A program made the translations under genes and the position numbers. Below are positions 15,188 to 22,076 of a stretch of 26,281 nucleotides of DNA, piece after piece. The notes below the pieces were generated by a model. It ran no database searches and was not told where the DNA came from. It saw nothing but the letters and a program-made list of their open reading frames with translations. How positions within the stretch are numbered: position 1 is the first letter of the stretch; every line of letters begins with the position of its first letter. The stretch is from Candidatus Dadabacteria bacterium (GTDB lineage Bacteria; Desulfobacterota_D; UBA1144; Nemesobacterales; UBA2774): contig JAHKKQ010000009.1 of assembly GCA_020027805.1 (NCBI GenBank), forward strand, positions 1 through 26,281, read 5' to 3'.

Positions 15188-15649
15188 TTATTCCGGCTCG
15201 GGCGCGGAAGGCGTCAGGGTTTCCAGGTTCGAGTATCTGCAGAGCCCGGAGTCGTAGTACCTGACTTGGGTGTTTTCCTTGAGATCGGCCTTCGGGCTTC
15301 CCGGAATGATGTGACTGCCGTTCTTGCAGTCCTCGACCACCTTTAAAAACGGTACCAGGGCCTGGTCCCCAGGCCCATAGTTACCCTTAATATTCTTGTC
15401 GACTTTCACTGTTGCAGTACATTTCGATACCATCTCGGGCATAAAACCGGTGGAACCTTCGTCAGCGGGTCTGCATTCTTCGGAATCGTAAGGCTTGCTG
15501 CATTCGATTTTAATGACCGTACCTTGGACGGCGTAATCCGAGCTATCGAGGAGCTCATCTTCCGAGCAAGGGGGCGGGATAGCGTAGGCGCTTACCGCTC
15601 CAATCGTGAATAGAGTAAAAATGAGTGGTATTATTAATTTGTTTTTCAC
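15188..15649 (-). CDS. Secreted six-cysteine protein of unknown function
   Basis: A 153-aa protein with a clear signal peptide (residues 1-23, LIIPLIFTLFTIGAVSAYA, cleavage before IPPP). The mature part has six cysteines (28, 50, 59, 77, 108, 137), enough for three disulfides. The region DSSDYAVQGTVIKIEC followed by CTATVKVDKNIKG recalls small beta-barrel (OB/NTR-like) secreted proteins, where a 'GTV' strand is followed by a 'KV...KG' strand; this is only a resemblance. The start is GTG at 15649; the frame is closed by TAA three codons upstream and no ATG is near. No ribosome site is present, and a TATAAT lies just 4 nt before the GTG, so the mRNA may be leaderless. It is first in the run leading to hyuB, MEMO1 and dipeptidase, but its link to them is unknown. 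Confidence 0.75.
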   Translation of the reverse strand: MKNKLIIPLIFTLFTIGAVSAYAIPPPCSEDELLDSSDYAVQGTVIKIECSKPYDSEECRPADEGSTGFMPEMVSKCTATVKVDKNIKGNYGPGDQALVPFLKVVEDCKNGSHIIPGSPKADLKENTQVRYYDSGLCRYSNLETLTPSAPEPE

Positions 15650-15653
15650 CCTG

Positions 15654-15689
15654 ATTATACTAATGTATTGTGCATTTATTCATTGTCAA
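15654..15689 (-). promoter_or_regulatory. Promoter-like boxes before the secreted Cys protein
   Basis: On the minus strand a perfect TTGACA (15684-15689) and a perfect TATAAT (15654-15659) are present, but 24 nt apart, which is too far for one sigma-70 promoter. TTGACA could pair with TACATT 16 nt downstream. The TATAAT would start RNA about at the GTG codon. Confidence 0.35.
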
Positions 15690-15740
15690 ACGAAATCTTC
15701 AATGCGGAGAAATTAAGTACGCGAGGGGATAATAAATAGA

Positions 15741-16691
15741 ATGAAAATTGTGGTCACCGGCGCTGCCGGGTTTATAGGCTCACACCTTGCCGAGAGGCTC
15801 TTGAAAGAAGGATATGCGGTCGTGGGGGTAGACTCGTTTCTCGATTACTATCCCCGCAGGATTAAAGAGCACAACGTCAAGGGTCTCAACGGGAAAAAGG
15901 GGTTCGAGTTCGTCGAAGGAGACATACTCGACCTGAATCTCGATAAGCTCTTAGGCGGCATAGACGCGGTGTTCCACCAGGCTGCGATAGCGGGTGTGAG
16001 GTCGAGCTGGGGCGCCGGGTTCGACGAATACGTCAGGAACAACATACTCGGGACGCAGCTCCTCCTCGAGGCCTGCAGGGACAGGCAGCTTAAAAAGTTC
16101 GTATACGCATCCTCCTCGTCCGTCTACGGCGATTCCGACGAGCTCCCGATAAAGGAGACCTCCCCGGTGAGGCCCGTCTCTCCTTACGGCGTTACGAAGC
16201 TTTCAGGCGAGCAGCTCGCCTATCTCTATTTCAAGGGCTACGGCGTCCCGGTCGTGTCCCTCAGATATTTCACCGTATACGGACCGAGGCAGCGCCCGGA
16301 CATGGCTTTCCACAAGTTCCTGAAGGCGGTCGTCACAGGCGGGGAGATTGAGGTCTATGGCACGGGGGAGCAGACGAGGGACTTCACTTTCATCGGTGAC
16401 GCCGTCAGTGCCAACCTCGCCGCATTCTCAAGCGGCGTCGGCGGGGAGTCTTACAACATAGGCGGCGGCAGCAGGATAAAGCTCATCGAATGCATAAGGA
16501 TAATCGAGGAAATATCCGGGAAGAAGGCCAATATCAGGTTCGGGGACTCGCAGAGGGGGGACGCCCGGCACACGTACGCCGACGTCACGAAGGCTAAAAG
16601 GGATTTCCAGTATTTACCATTGGTCGGTATCCGGGAAGGCCTCACAGAACACTACAACTGGCTAAAGAAGAATTTAGAGCTGTACCTCTGA
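15741..16691 (+). CDS. NAD-dependent nucleotide-sugar epimerase/dehydratase (extended SDR)
   Basis: A 316-aa extended short-chain dehydrogenase. The NAD-binding GAAGFIGSHLA is at residues 7-17, Asp31 (VGVDSF) marks NAD preference, and the catalytic set is Ser125/126 (ASSSSVYG), Tyr149 and Lys153 (YGVTK). The DSFLDYYPRRIKEHNV stretch and RYFTVYGPRQRPDMAFHKF match UDP-glucuronate/UDP-glucose 4-epimerase type members, which act in the cytoplasm to supply sugars for lipopolysaccharide or capsule. The exact sugar cannot be assigned. GAGGGG at 15723-15728 precedes the ATG by about 12 nt. It ends one base before the sucD stop on the other strand, with no terminator between. A glycosyltransferase-like membrane protein lies 2.7 kb downstream, but not in the same unit. 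Confidence 0.92.
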   Translation: MKIVVTGAAGFIGSHLAERLLKEGYAVVGVDSFLDYYPRRIKEHNVKGLNGKKGFEFVEGDILDLNLDKLLGGIDAVFHQAAIAGVRSSWGAGFDEYVRNNILGTQLLLEACRDRQLKKFVYASSSSVYGDSDELPIKETSPVRPVSPYGVTKLSGEQLAYLYFKGYGVPVVSLRYFTVYGPRQRPDMAFHKFLKAVVTGGEIEVYGTGEQTRDFTFIGDAVSANLAAFSSGVGGESYNIGGGSRIKLIECIRIIEEISGKKANIRFGDSQRGDARHTYADVTKAKRDFQYLPLVGIREGLTEHYNWLKKNLELYL

Positions 16692-16692
16692 G

Positions 16693-17562
16693 TCAGCCGA
16701 TCGCTTCTTTAAGGGTTTCCCCCATCTCGGCGGGGCTTGGGCATACCCTGACTCCCGCTCTTTCGAGTGCCGCTACCTTGTCCTTCGCGCTTCCCGAGCT
16801 TCCCGATATGATTGCCCCCGCGTGGCCCATCCTCTTCCCTTTAGGAGCAGTCGCCCCGGCTATAAACGCGACTACGGGTTTAGACATGTGGCTCTTTATG
16901 AATTCGGCCGCTTCCTCTTCCGCGCTCCCGCCGATCTCGCCTATCATCACTACCGCGTCCGTATCCTTGTCCTTTTCAAAAAGCTTGAGCATGTCGATGA
17001 ACGTCGAGCCGATTATCGGGTCCCCCCCGATGCCTACGCATGTGGACTGTCCTATACCGAGGTTGGATAACTGCCATACGGCTTCATAGGTCAGCGTACC
17101 GCTCCTGGAAATGATTCCGATCCTTCCGGGCGTATGTATGTATCCCGGCATGATTCCGACTTTCGCTTCGCCGGGCGTCATCACCCCCGGACAGTTCGGC
17201 CCCACTAGACGCGCCTTTTTGCCCTTCATGTACTCCTTTACCTTTATCATGTCCTGGGTCGGGACGCCTTCCGTGATGCATATTACGAGCTCGATCCCCG
17301 CGTCTATCGCCTCCACCATGGAATCCATCGCGAACGGGGCGGGTACGAATATTAAAGTCGTATTGGCCCCCGTCTTCTTGACTGCGGCCGCCACGGTGTC
17401 GAATACCGGGAACCCCTCGACCTCGGTGCCGCCTTTCCCCGGCGTGACCCCTCCCACGACCTTCGTGCCGTATTCCCGGCACTGGGTCGCGTGGAATAAG
17501 CCCGCGCTCCCGGTAATTCCCTGAACTATAACCTTTGTATTTTTATTGACCAAGATACTCAT
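16693..17562 (-). CDS. sucD: Succinate--CoA ligase (ADP/GDP-forming) subunit alpha
   Basis: A 289-aa subunit, the family's usual length. It binds CoA and carries the phosphohistidine in the TCA-cycle step between succinyl-CoA and succinate. Visible are the CoA-binding N-terminus (VIVQGITGSAGLFHATQC; TPGKGG), the GPNCPGV motif (121-127), SRSGTLTYE (152-160), GIGGDPIIG (177-185) and the active His247 in MGHAGAII. A strong AAGGAG (17572-17577) precedes the ATG by 9 nt. The partner sucC, which normally sits immediately upstream in the same operon, is absent from the whole window; upstream is a 199-nt gap and then yicC. A promoter candidate in that gap suggests the gene is transcribed alone. Confidence 0.96.
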   Translation of the reverse strand: MSILVNKNTKVIVQGITGSAGLFHATQCREYGTKVVGGVTPGKGGTEVEGFPVFDTVAAAVKKTGANTTLIFVPAPFAMDSMVEAIDAGIELVICITEGVPTQDMIKVKEYMKGKKARLVGPNCPGVMTPGEAKVGIMPGYIHTPGRIGIISRSGTLTYEAVWQLSNLGIGQSTCVGIGGDPIIGSTFIDMLKLFEKDKDTDAVVMIGEIGGSAEEEAAEFIKSHMSKPVVAFIAGATAPKGKRMGHAGAIISGSSGSAKDKVAALERAGVRVCPSPAEMGETLKEAIG

Positions 17563-17617
17563 GCTTCAGTACTCCTTTTCGGCAACTCTGTATTCAAAGC
17601 CGTGACGGCGGAGAGGA

Positions 17618-17646
17618 ATCATAACACAGTGTTTTACCGCATGCAA
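17618..17646 (-). promoter_or_regulatory. Candidate sucD promoter with overlapping palindrome
   Basis: On the minus strand, TTGCAT (17641-17646) and TATGAT (17618-17623, 5/6 to consensus) are 17 nt apart, predicting a transcript start near 17611 and a leader of about 50 nt. The spacer holds an 11-bp palindrome AACACTGTGTT (17623-17633), a possible operator. Confidence 0.4.
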
Positions 17647-17761
17647 ACCCCTGAGCCCGTCATCTGATCCGGGTCTTATCGCTGATTTTATCGGGGATTT
17701 TTTCGAACCCCGTCTCGGATTATATGGTCTTTACTCATATTACCGCAGGCGTCCGAATGGG

Positions 17762-18631
17762 TTATTCGATATTCTGAAGCTGTTCCCTGATTTTTTCTAG
17801 CTCGGACCTGAGCTCTATGGTGAAATGGGAGATTTCGGCGTCCTTGGCCTTCGCCGCTACGGTGCCTGCCTCGCGGTTCATCTCCTGGAGCAGGAAATCG
17901 AGTTCCTTTCCGATCGATCCCTTGTTCCTGAGGGTCTCCCTGAATTTTCCTATGTGCGCTTTTAGCCTGACTAATTCTTCGGTAATATCGCTTCTTTCGG
18001 TGAGGAACGCCGCTTCCTGATAGAGCCTGGCTTCGTCTATCTGGTTGTCTTCGAGGATCTTGGATATCCTCTCCTTTAGCTTGGCCGAGGCTGTCGCCAT
18101 GAAATCCTTTCGCTTTACGGCGATAGTACGCGTCAGGTTCTCTATTTTGTCGAGCCTCTCCCTGAAGTCCTTCTCGAGTTTCTTTCCCTCGCTTTTTCTG
18201 GCCTCATCCAGCTTTTGAATCGCCTTCGACAGGATTTTCTCGATGTCCATGACATCGCTTCCGGTGAGCGGGTCCGCGGTTTTCGTCGTGAAGATATCCT
18301 TAATCGCCAGGAAGTGCTCGATCCGCAAATCTTCTTTGATACCGAACTCCTTTTTCAGGGACTCGATGCTCTTCTTTAACTGCTTGGCGACTTCGACATT
18401 CAAAACGGGGGGGGCCGCTTTTGTTCCTTCGATTGCGAGTGTGATCCTTAATTTCCCCCGCAGTATCAGTTTCTTCACGGCTTCAGCGAGCTCGGGCTCG
18501 ATCGATGAAACTGATTCCGGAAGCAGGAATTTCAGGTCGAGGAACCTGTGGTTCTCCGACCTTGCCTCCACTATCACCCTGCCGTGCCTCGTTTCGCCTT
18601 CGCTCTTTCCGAATCCGGTCATGCTTTTCAT
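17762..18631 (-). CDS. yicC: YicC family endoribonuclease
   Basis: A 289-aa protein, matching the family's usual length. It begins MKSMTGFGKSEGE, continues with the conserved VEARSENHRFLDLKFLLPE and LRGKLRITL, and ends in the DUF1732 domain with GKELDFLLQEMNREAGTVAAKAKDAEI (about 240-267). E. coli YicC is an endoribonuclease linked to RNA turnover; the residues KELDFLLQEMNRE are the family's best-conserved part. Its ATG overlaps the TGA of the DUF4416 gene (ATGA), so the two are translationally coupled. The guanylate kinase gene gmk, which commonly follows yicC, is not here; a 199-nt gap and sucD follow instead. An internal ATG at residue 4 is a less likely start. Confidence 0.94.
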   Translation of the reverse strand: MKSMTGFGKSEGETRHGRVIVEARSENHRFLDLKFLLPESVSSIEPELAEAVKKLILRGKLRITLAIEGTKAAPPVLNVEVAKQLKKSIESLKKEFGIKEDLRIEHFLAIKDIFTTKTADPLTGSDVMDIEKILSKAIQKLDEARKSEGKKLEKDFRERLDKIENLTRTIAVKRKDFMATASAKLKERISKILEDNQIDEARLYQEAAFLTERSDITEELVRLKAHIGKFRETLRNKGSIGKELDFLLQEMNREAGTVAAKAKDAEISHFTIELRSELEKIREQLQNIE

Positions 18632-19164
18632 CTTTTCGTCACCTCTTTCAGCTGGCCTGCGTACTCATGCCTCAGCTTCCTGAACAGTGCCATCATCTCG
18701 TCGCCCCCGTAATCGGGGTAGGTCCATTCGAGCTTTCTGAAATCGTCTTTTATGTACAGCAGCGTAAGGTCGGCATACACGCCCCTTCCGAGGTAGGGGC
18801 GGTGGGAATAACCTTTTCCTGTGGCGAGGATTATATGCTCCTGTGCAATGTACCCCGGGTCGATGTTTATCGTCCTCTTATTTTCATATGAAAATACCTT
18901 TTCCAGTTTATTTGTAAATATCTTCATTTCTACGATCTCTTCCCTCTGTATAAGCTCTCTGAAGACGACGATGACCCTCCTCAGGGCGGGCCCCATTTCC
19001 GCTTCGTAGTATCTGGTGCGGTCGAAGGGCATATCGCCGCTCATTATCTCTATTTCTCCGATCCCCTCCCCGAGGCTCCTCAAGCATTCATCGATCGGGG
19101 AGGACGGCCCGTAGATAACCCCGGTAAAGAGTTTCACCGGCGCGGGTTCCATTAGTTGGCTCAT
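18628..19164 (-). CDS. DUF4416 family protein
   Basis: A 178-aa protein from the ATG at 19164; the open frame continues upstream to a TTG at 19209, but conserved sequence begins with the PAPVKLFTGVIY stretch, so the internal ATG (19164, or 19152) is preferred. No ribosome site settles this. The sequence fits DUF4416: GVIYGPSSPIDECLRSLGE near the start, FDRTRYYEAEMGPALRRVIVVF in the middle and NIDPGYIAQEHIILATGKGY followed by HRPYLGRGVYADLTLLY. The function is unknown; a domain of this kind is commonly found beside yicC in Desulfobacterota-like genomes, and here the two genes overlap by 4 nt. Cytoplasmic, with no membrane segment. Confidence 0.85.
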   Translation of the reverse strand: MSQLMEPAPVKLFTGVIYGPSSPIDECLRSLGEGIGEIEIMSGDMPFDRTRYYEAEMGPALRRVIVVFRELIQREEIVEMKIFTNKLEKVFSYENKRTINIDPGYIAQEHIILATGKGYSHRPYLGRGVYADLTLLYIKDDFRKLEWTYPDYGGDEMMALFRKLRHEYAGQLKEVTKR

Positions 19165-19353
19165 ATGATGTAGAGTCCGAAGGATATTCGAATCACGCCG
19201 CAGTTTCAAGATTATTTGAGGCTTATTACACCCAATGGTAAAATCCGTTGACAGGGCGCAGGGAGCTCTACCGCTGCCTTATTATGATCGGCGTGCGCCC
19301 TTTTCTGTTCTCTGGATTAACAAAAGCCAATATTACCGGACAGCCGGCTCTAT

Positions 19354-20634
19354 ATGACGATAAGGAAAACGATAATACTGCTGACTCTGCTCGTCGTAGC
19401 CTCGGTCACGTTGAGCCTGGGTTTCCCGAGGAATTTACGTAAAGAGATGGGGTTCTTAAACGATTACGGGGATAAATTGGTCTACGCGGTCAGGGGCTCC
19501 TGGTATCCGTATTCAAAAATTCCTTATACCGGCGTCCCTAGCGAATATCCTCAGGTCGCGACCTATTTCTTTGCTCTCCCTTACGTCATATTGGGCTTCC
19601 CGGGTCCTCTCGATACGCGCCTTATCGCGGAGATCGAGCGCTTCGTCGGGAGCTATCCCCCGGTAAACCCCAACTTGCCTTCGTCTCCGCATCTCGGGAA
19701 CAAGCTCTTCATGCGCTACGCATTCGTCTTTTCGCTGCTCATGGTCCCGTTCCTCTTCTTTTCCATGCTGATCGTCTACAGATTGAGGCCCGACCGGAAG
19801 TACCTCGCGTTCCTCATGCTCCTTCCCGGAGGGCTTTATTTTACTCATAACAGGTTCGATATTATTCCTGCGTTCCTCGGACTCCTGGCTATATATCTGC
19901 TTTCGAGAAACAGGGACAAGATTTCGGCGTTCGTAATAGCGCTCGGATTTCTAACGAAGTGGTACCTCGCGCTGCTCCTCCCCGTCTTTCTCTCCTACTA
20001 CTACACCCGGAGAAAAAAGATAAACTGGCCGATGGTCCTCGTGTTCGTGATGACCTGTCTCGCCCTGTTAATGCCTACTATCTTATTCGGAGGACTTAAA
20101 GGGCTGCTCGCTCCCTATGTCACGCAGCTCTCCCGCGGCTTTGACCAGCCGTCCTTGTTCTTCCTTGCATATCTTTTTTTCGAACGGGGTTTCGGTCTGG
20201 ATATTAATAATATCTATTTCGCGGGGGCGTCGCTTCTGCTCCAGTTCTCCATGATACCGCTATGCGTGACGAGCAGGGTCGACACTGTGGACAAGGTGAT
20301 CAGATGGACCCTGTTGTCCGTTCTGGTCTTCATCATATTCGCCAGGATAACTTCGCCGCAGTGGATCTTATGGGTCAGTCCGCTCCTGATATTGACCGCT
20401 TCCGGGAGGATGTTCGTCGCGGGAATTATCCTCCTCGACCTGCTGACCTATCTCCAGTTCCCCGTCCTCTTTCATCTCCGCGAATACGGCGGCCCGTACT
20501 ACGATCTCTTCCTCCTGGTATTTTCAGTCAAGCTCGCCTTGCAGTTATTGTTCGCGGTATCCATATTCCGGGGCTTGATAGGCGACAATTTGGTCTTTAT
20601 CCGCCTGAGCGGCCGGAAGCAGAGCGGGGCCTGA
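19354..20634 (+). CDS. GT-C/GT87-like (DUF2029-type) polytopic membrane glycosyltransferase
   Basis: A 426-aa inner-membrane protein with about nine to eleven hydrophobic helices. After the first helix (9-23) comes an extracytoplasmic loop with FLNDYGDKLVYAVRG and YPYSKIPYTGVPSEYPQ, resembling the acidic/aromatic first loop of GT-C glycosyltransferases that use polyprenyl-phosphate sugars. The later segment FTHNRFDIIPAFLGLLAIYL followed by FLTKWYLALLLPVFL is typical of DUF2029/GT87 mannosyltransferase-like proteins. Substrate and acceptor are unknown. The ATG at 19354 has no visible ribosome site. The 144-nt gap upstream, shared with divergent DUF4416, holds no convincing promoter. The next gene on this strand starts 100 nt later with its own promoter candidate. 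Confidence 0.7.
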   Translation: MTIRKTIILLTLLVVASVTLSLGFPRNLRKEMGFLNDYGDKLVYAVRGSWYPYSKIPYTGVPSEYPQVATYFFALPYVILGFPGPLDTRLIAEIERFVGSYPPVNPNLPSSPHLGNKLFMRYAFVFSLLMVPFLFFSMLIVYRLRPDRKYLAFLMLLPGGLYFTHNRFDIIPAFLGLLAIYLLSRNRDKISAFVIALGFLTKWYLALLLPVFLSYYYTRRKKINWPMVLVFVMTCLALLMPTILFGGLKGLLAPYVTQLSRGFDQPSLFFLAYLFFERGFGLDINNIYFAGASLLLQFSMIPLCVTSRVDTVDKVIRWTLLSVLVFIIFARITSPQWILWVSPLLILTASGRMFVAGIILLDLLTYLQFPVLFHLREYGGPYYDLFLLVFSVKLALQLLFAVSIFRGLIGDNLVFIRLSGRKQSGA

Positions 20635-20670
20635 AGCGGGGGGCGACATTATCCGGAAGTGTAGAATTTC

Positions 20671-20699
20671 TTGATATATCCTCTCCGACTACTTATTCT
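20671..20699 (+). promoter_or_regulatory. Candidate promoter of the dapB-tgt-sec run
   Basis: TTGATA (20671-20676, 5/6) and TATTCT (20694-20699, 4/6) are separated by exactly 17 nt. The predicted start near 20706 would leave a leader of about 29 nt to the ATG at 20735. Confidence 0.45.
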
Positions 20700-20734
20700 A
20701 ATTGCTTGATGCCGGGGGTATTTTAGAGAAACGT

Positions 20735-21214
20735 ATGAGAAAATCATATTACGCCGTAATTGCCGCGTTAATGTTGACCGCAATATTTTCCTGCGTGGGG
20801 AAACCCGAGCCTGAAATTCCCGAAAGGAAGATTTTAGACCCTTCCCCGACGAAAGTGGTCGAAGAATTGCTCAAGGCCTGGCAGAAGGAGGATTTCAAAA
20901 GGGCCTTCAAATATGTCTATGCGCCTTATTCCGATGAAGATGGCTACGTAATTCAGATGAAGAACTATTTCAAGGACAATCAGATATCCATTATCGATTT
21001 TCACGTACTGGGGACCCAGATATACGACAGGACGTCTATAGTCATTGTGGAGCTTAAAACAAAACTTAAATCTCTGAAGACCGGTCTTATCACGGAGATG
21101 ACTCAAAGAAGCCAGTACGATCTGGGAATTTTTGAGGACGAATGGAAAGTTACCGCGGGGATTTGTTTCGAGAACTGTATCGAGATGGAGAAGGAACTAA
21201 AGGGGGACGAGTAG
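20735..21214 (+). CDS. Predicted lipoprotein with NTF2-like pattern, function unknown
   Basis: A 159-aa protein. The frame is open from a TTG at 20702, but the ATG at 20735 begins a good lipoprotein signal (RKSYYAVIAALMLTAIFSC, Cys20 as the lipid site), so that start is used. After a Pro/Glu linker (22-40) the sequence SPTKVVEELLKAWQKEDFKR, then the beta strands ISIIDFHVLG, RTSIVIVELKTKLKS and EDEWKVTAGI, follow the helix-then-sheet pattern of NTF2-like/DUF4878 periplasmic domains. I could not name a family. Two nearby cysteines (CFENC) lie near the C-terminus. The stop is 3 nt before dapB, so it is surely co-transcribed with it. Confidence 0.75.
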   Translation: MRKSYYAVIAALMLTAIFSCVGKPEPEIPERKILDPSPTKVVEELLKAWQKEDFKRAFKYVYAPYSDEDGYVIQMKNYFKDNQISIIDFHVLGTQIYDRTSIVIVELKTKLKSLKTGLITEMTQRSQYDLGIFEDEWKVTAGICFENCIEMEKELKGDE

Positions 21215-21217
21215 CAG

Positions 21218-22018
21218 ATGATAAGGGTATCCGTGACGGGCGCCGCGGGGAGGATGGGGCAGAGGATAATTTATTACCTCTCCGGGGACCAGGGTATAAA
21301 GATAGTCGGAGCCAGGGAGGCCGAGAGGCACCACTCGCTCGGTATAGACGCCGGGATCATCGCGGGCGTGGGGGAGATCGGCGTCCCCATAACGAGCGAT
21401 ATCGCCGAATCCTCTTTCGGAGCCGATGTGATAGTCGATTTCTCGTCCCCTAAATCGACCCTCATCAACGCCTCGTACGCCTCGGGCGAAGGCAAGTCCA
21501 TGGTGATAGGGACGACTGGCTTTACGGAAAAAGAGGAGAGCGAGCTGAGGCATCTTTGCCGGGGCTTTCCCTGTGTCGTTTCAGCCAATATGAGCATCGG
21601 CGTAAACGTGTTGATAGAAGCGACCAGGATCCTCGCGCGCACGCTGGGGGACGAATACGACGTCGAGATCCTCGAGGCCCACCACAAGCATAAAATCGAC
21701 TCCCCGAGCGGCACGGCGTTAATGATCGGGCAGGCGGCCTCGGAGGGCCTGGGAAGGGATTTCCGGGAAGTCGCCAGGTTCGAGCGGCACGGGAGGGTAG
21801 GCGAGCGGAAACAGCATGAAATCGGCATACAGTCCTTGAGGGGCGGCGACGTGGTCGGGGAGCACACCGTCATGTTCCTGGGCGAGGGCGAGAGGATCGA
21901 GCTCACCCACAGGGCATTCAGCAGGGACAATTTCGCAAAGGGGGTCCTCCGCGCCGTTAAGTGGATCTACGGTAAGCCGCCCGGGGTCTATACAATGAAG
22001 GACGTACTTGACCTTTGA
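21218..22018 (+). CDS. dapB: 4-hydroxy-tetrahydrodipicolinate reductase
   Basis: A 266-aa enzyme of the diaminopimelate/lysine pathway, reducing hydroxy-tetrahydrodipicolinate with NAD(P)H. It feeds meso-DAP into peptidoglycan. Seen: the nucleotide-binding GAAGRMG (8-14), DFSSP (74-78), GTTGF (98-102), SANMSIGVN (122-130), and the active-site EAHHKHKIDSPSGTA (153-167) with the catalytic His-His/Lys. The C-terminal GVLRAVKWIYGKPPGVYTMKDVLDL is typical. GGGGGA at about 21202-21207 precedes the ATG by about 10 nt. It follows the lipoprotein by 3 nt. Other lysine-pathway genes (dapA, lysA) are not in the window. Confidence 0.97.
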   Translation: MIRVSVTGAAGRMGQRIIYYLSGDQGIKIVGAREAERHHSLGIDAGIIAGVGEIGVPITSDIAESSFGADVIVDFSSPKSTLINASYASGEGKSMVIGTTGFTEKEESELRHLCRGFPCVVSANMSIGVNVLIEATRILARTLGDEYDVEILEAHHKHKIDSPSGTALMIGQAASEGLGRDFREVARFERHGRVGERKQHEIGIQSLRGGDVVGEHTVMFLGEGERIELTHRAFSRDNFAKGVLRAVKWIYGKPPGVYTMKDVLDL

Positions 22019-22076
22019 CCGGACATTGCGCCCTTTCTTGTTAACCCCCGTGAAGTGATCCGAAGTCAGCCCCGAT

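Noticed and set aside
17692..17712. CGGGG...CCCCG inverted repeat downstream of yicC
   Set aside because: A 5-bp stem with an 11-nt loop and no T-tract on the minus strand; could be chance.
19248..19288. TTGACA followed by TATTATGAT upstream of the GT87-like gene
   Set aside because: The boxes are about 26 nt apart or more, too far for a promoter, and they lie some 70-100 nt before the start codon without other support.
19248..19442. 64-aa frame upstream of the GT87-like gene
   Set aside because: Overlaps the start of the membrane protein in another frame, no ribosome site and no recognisable pattern.
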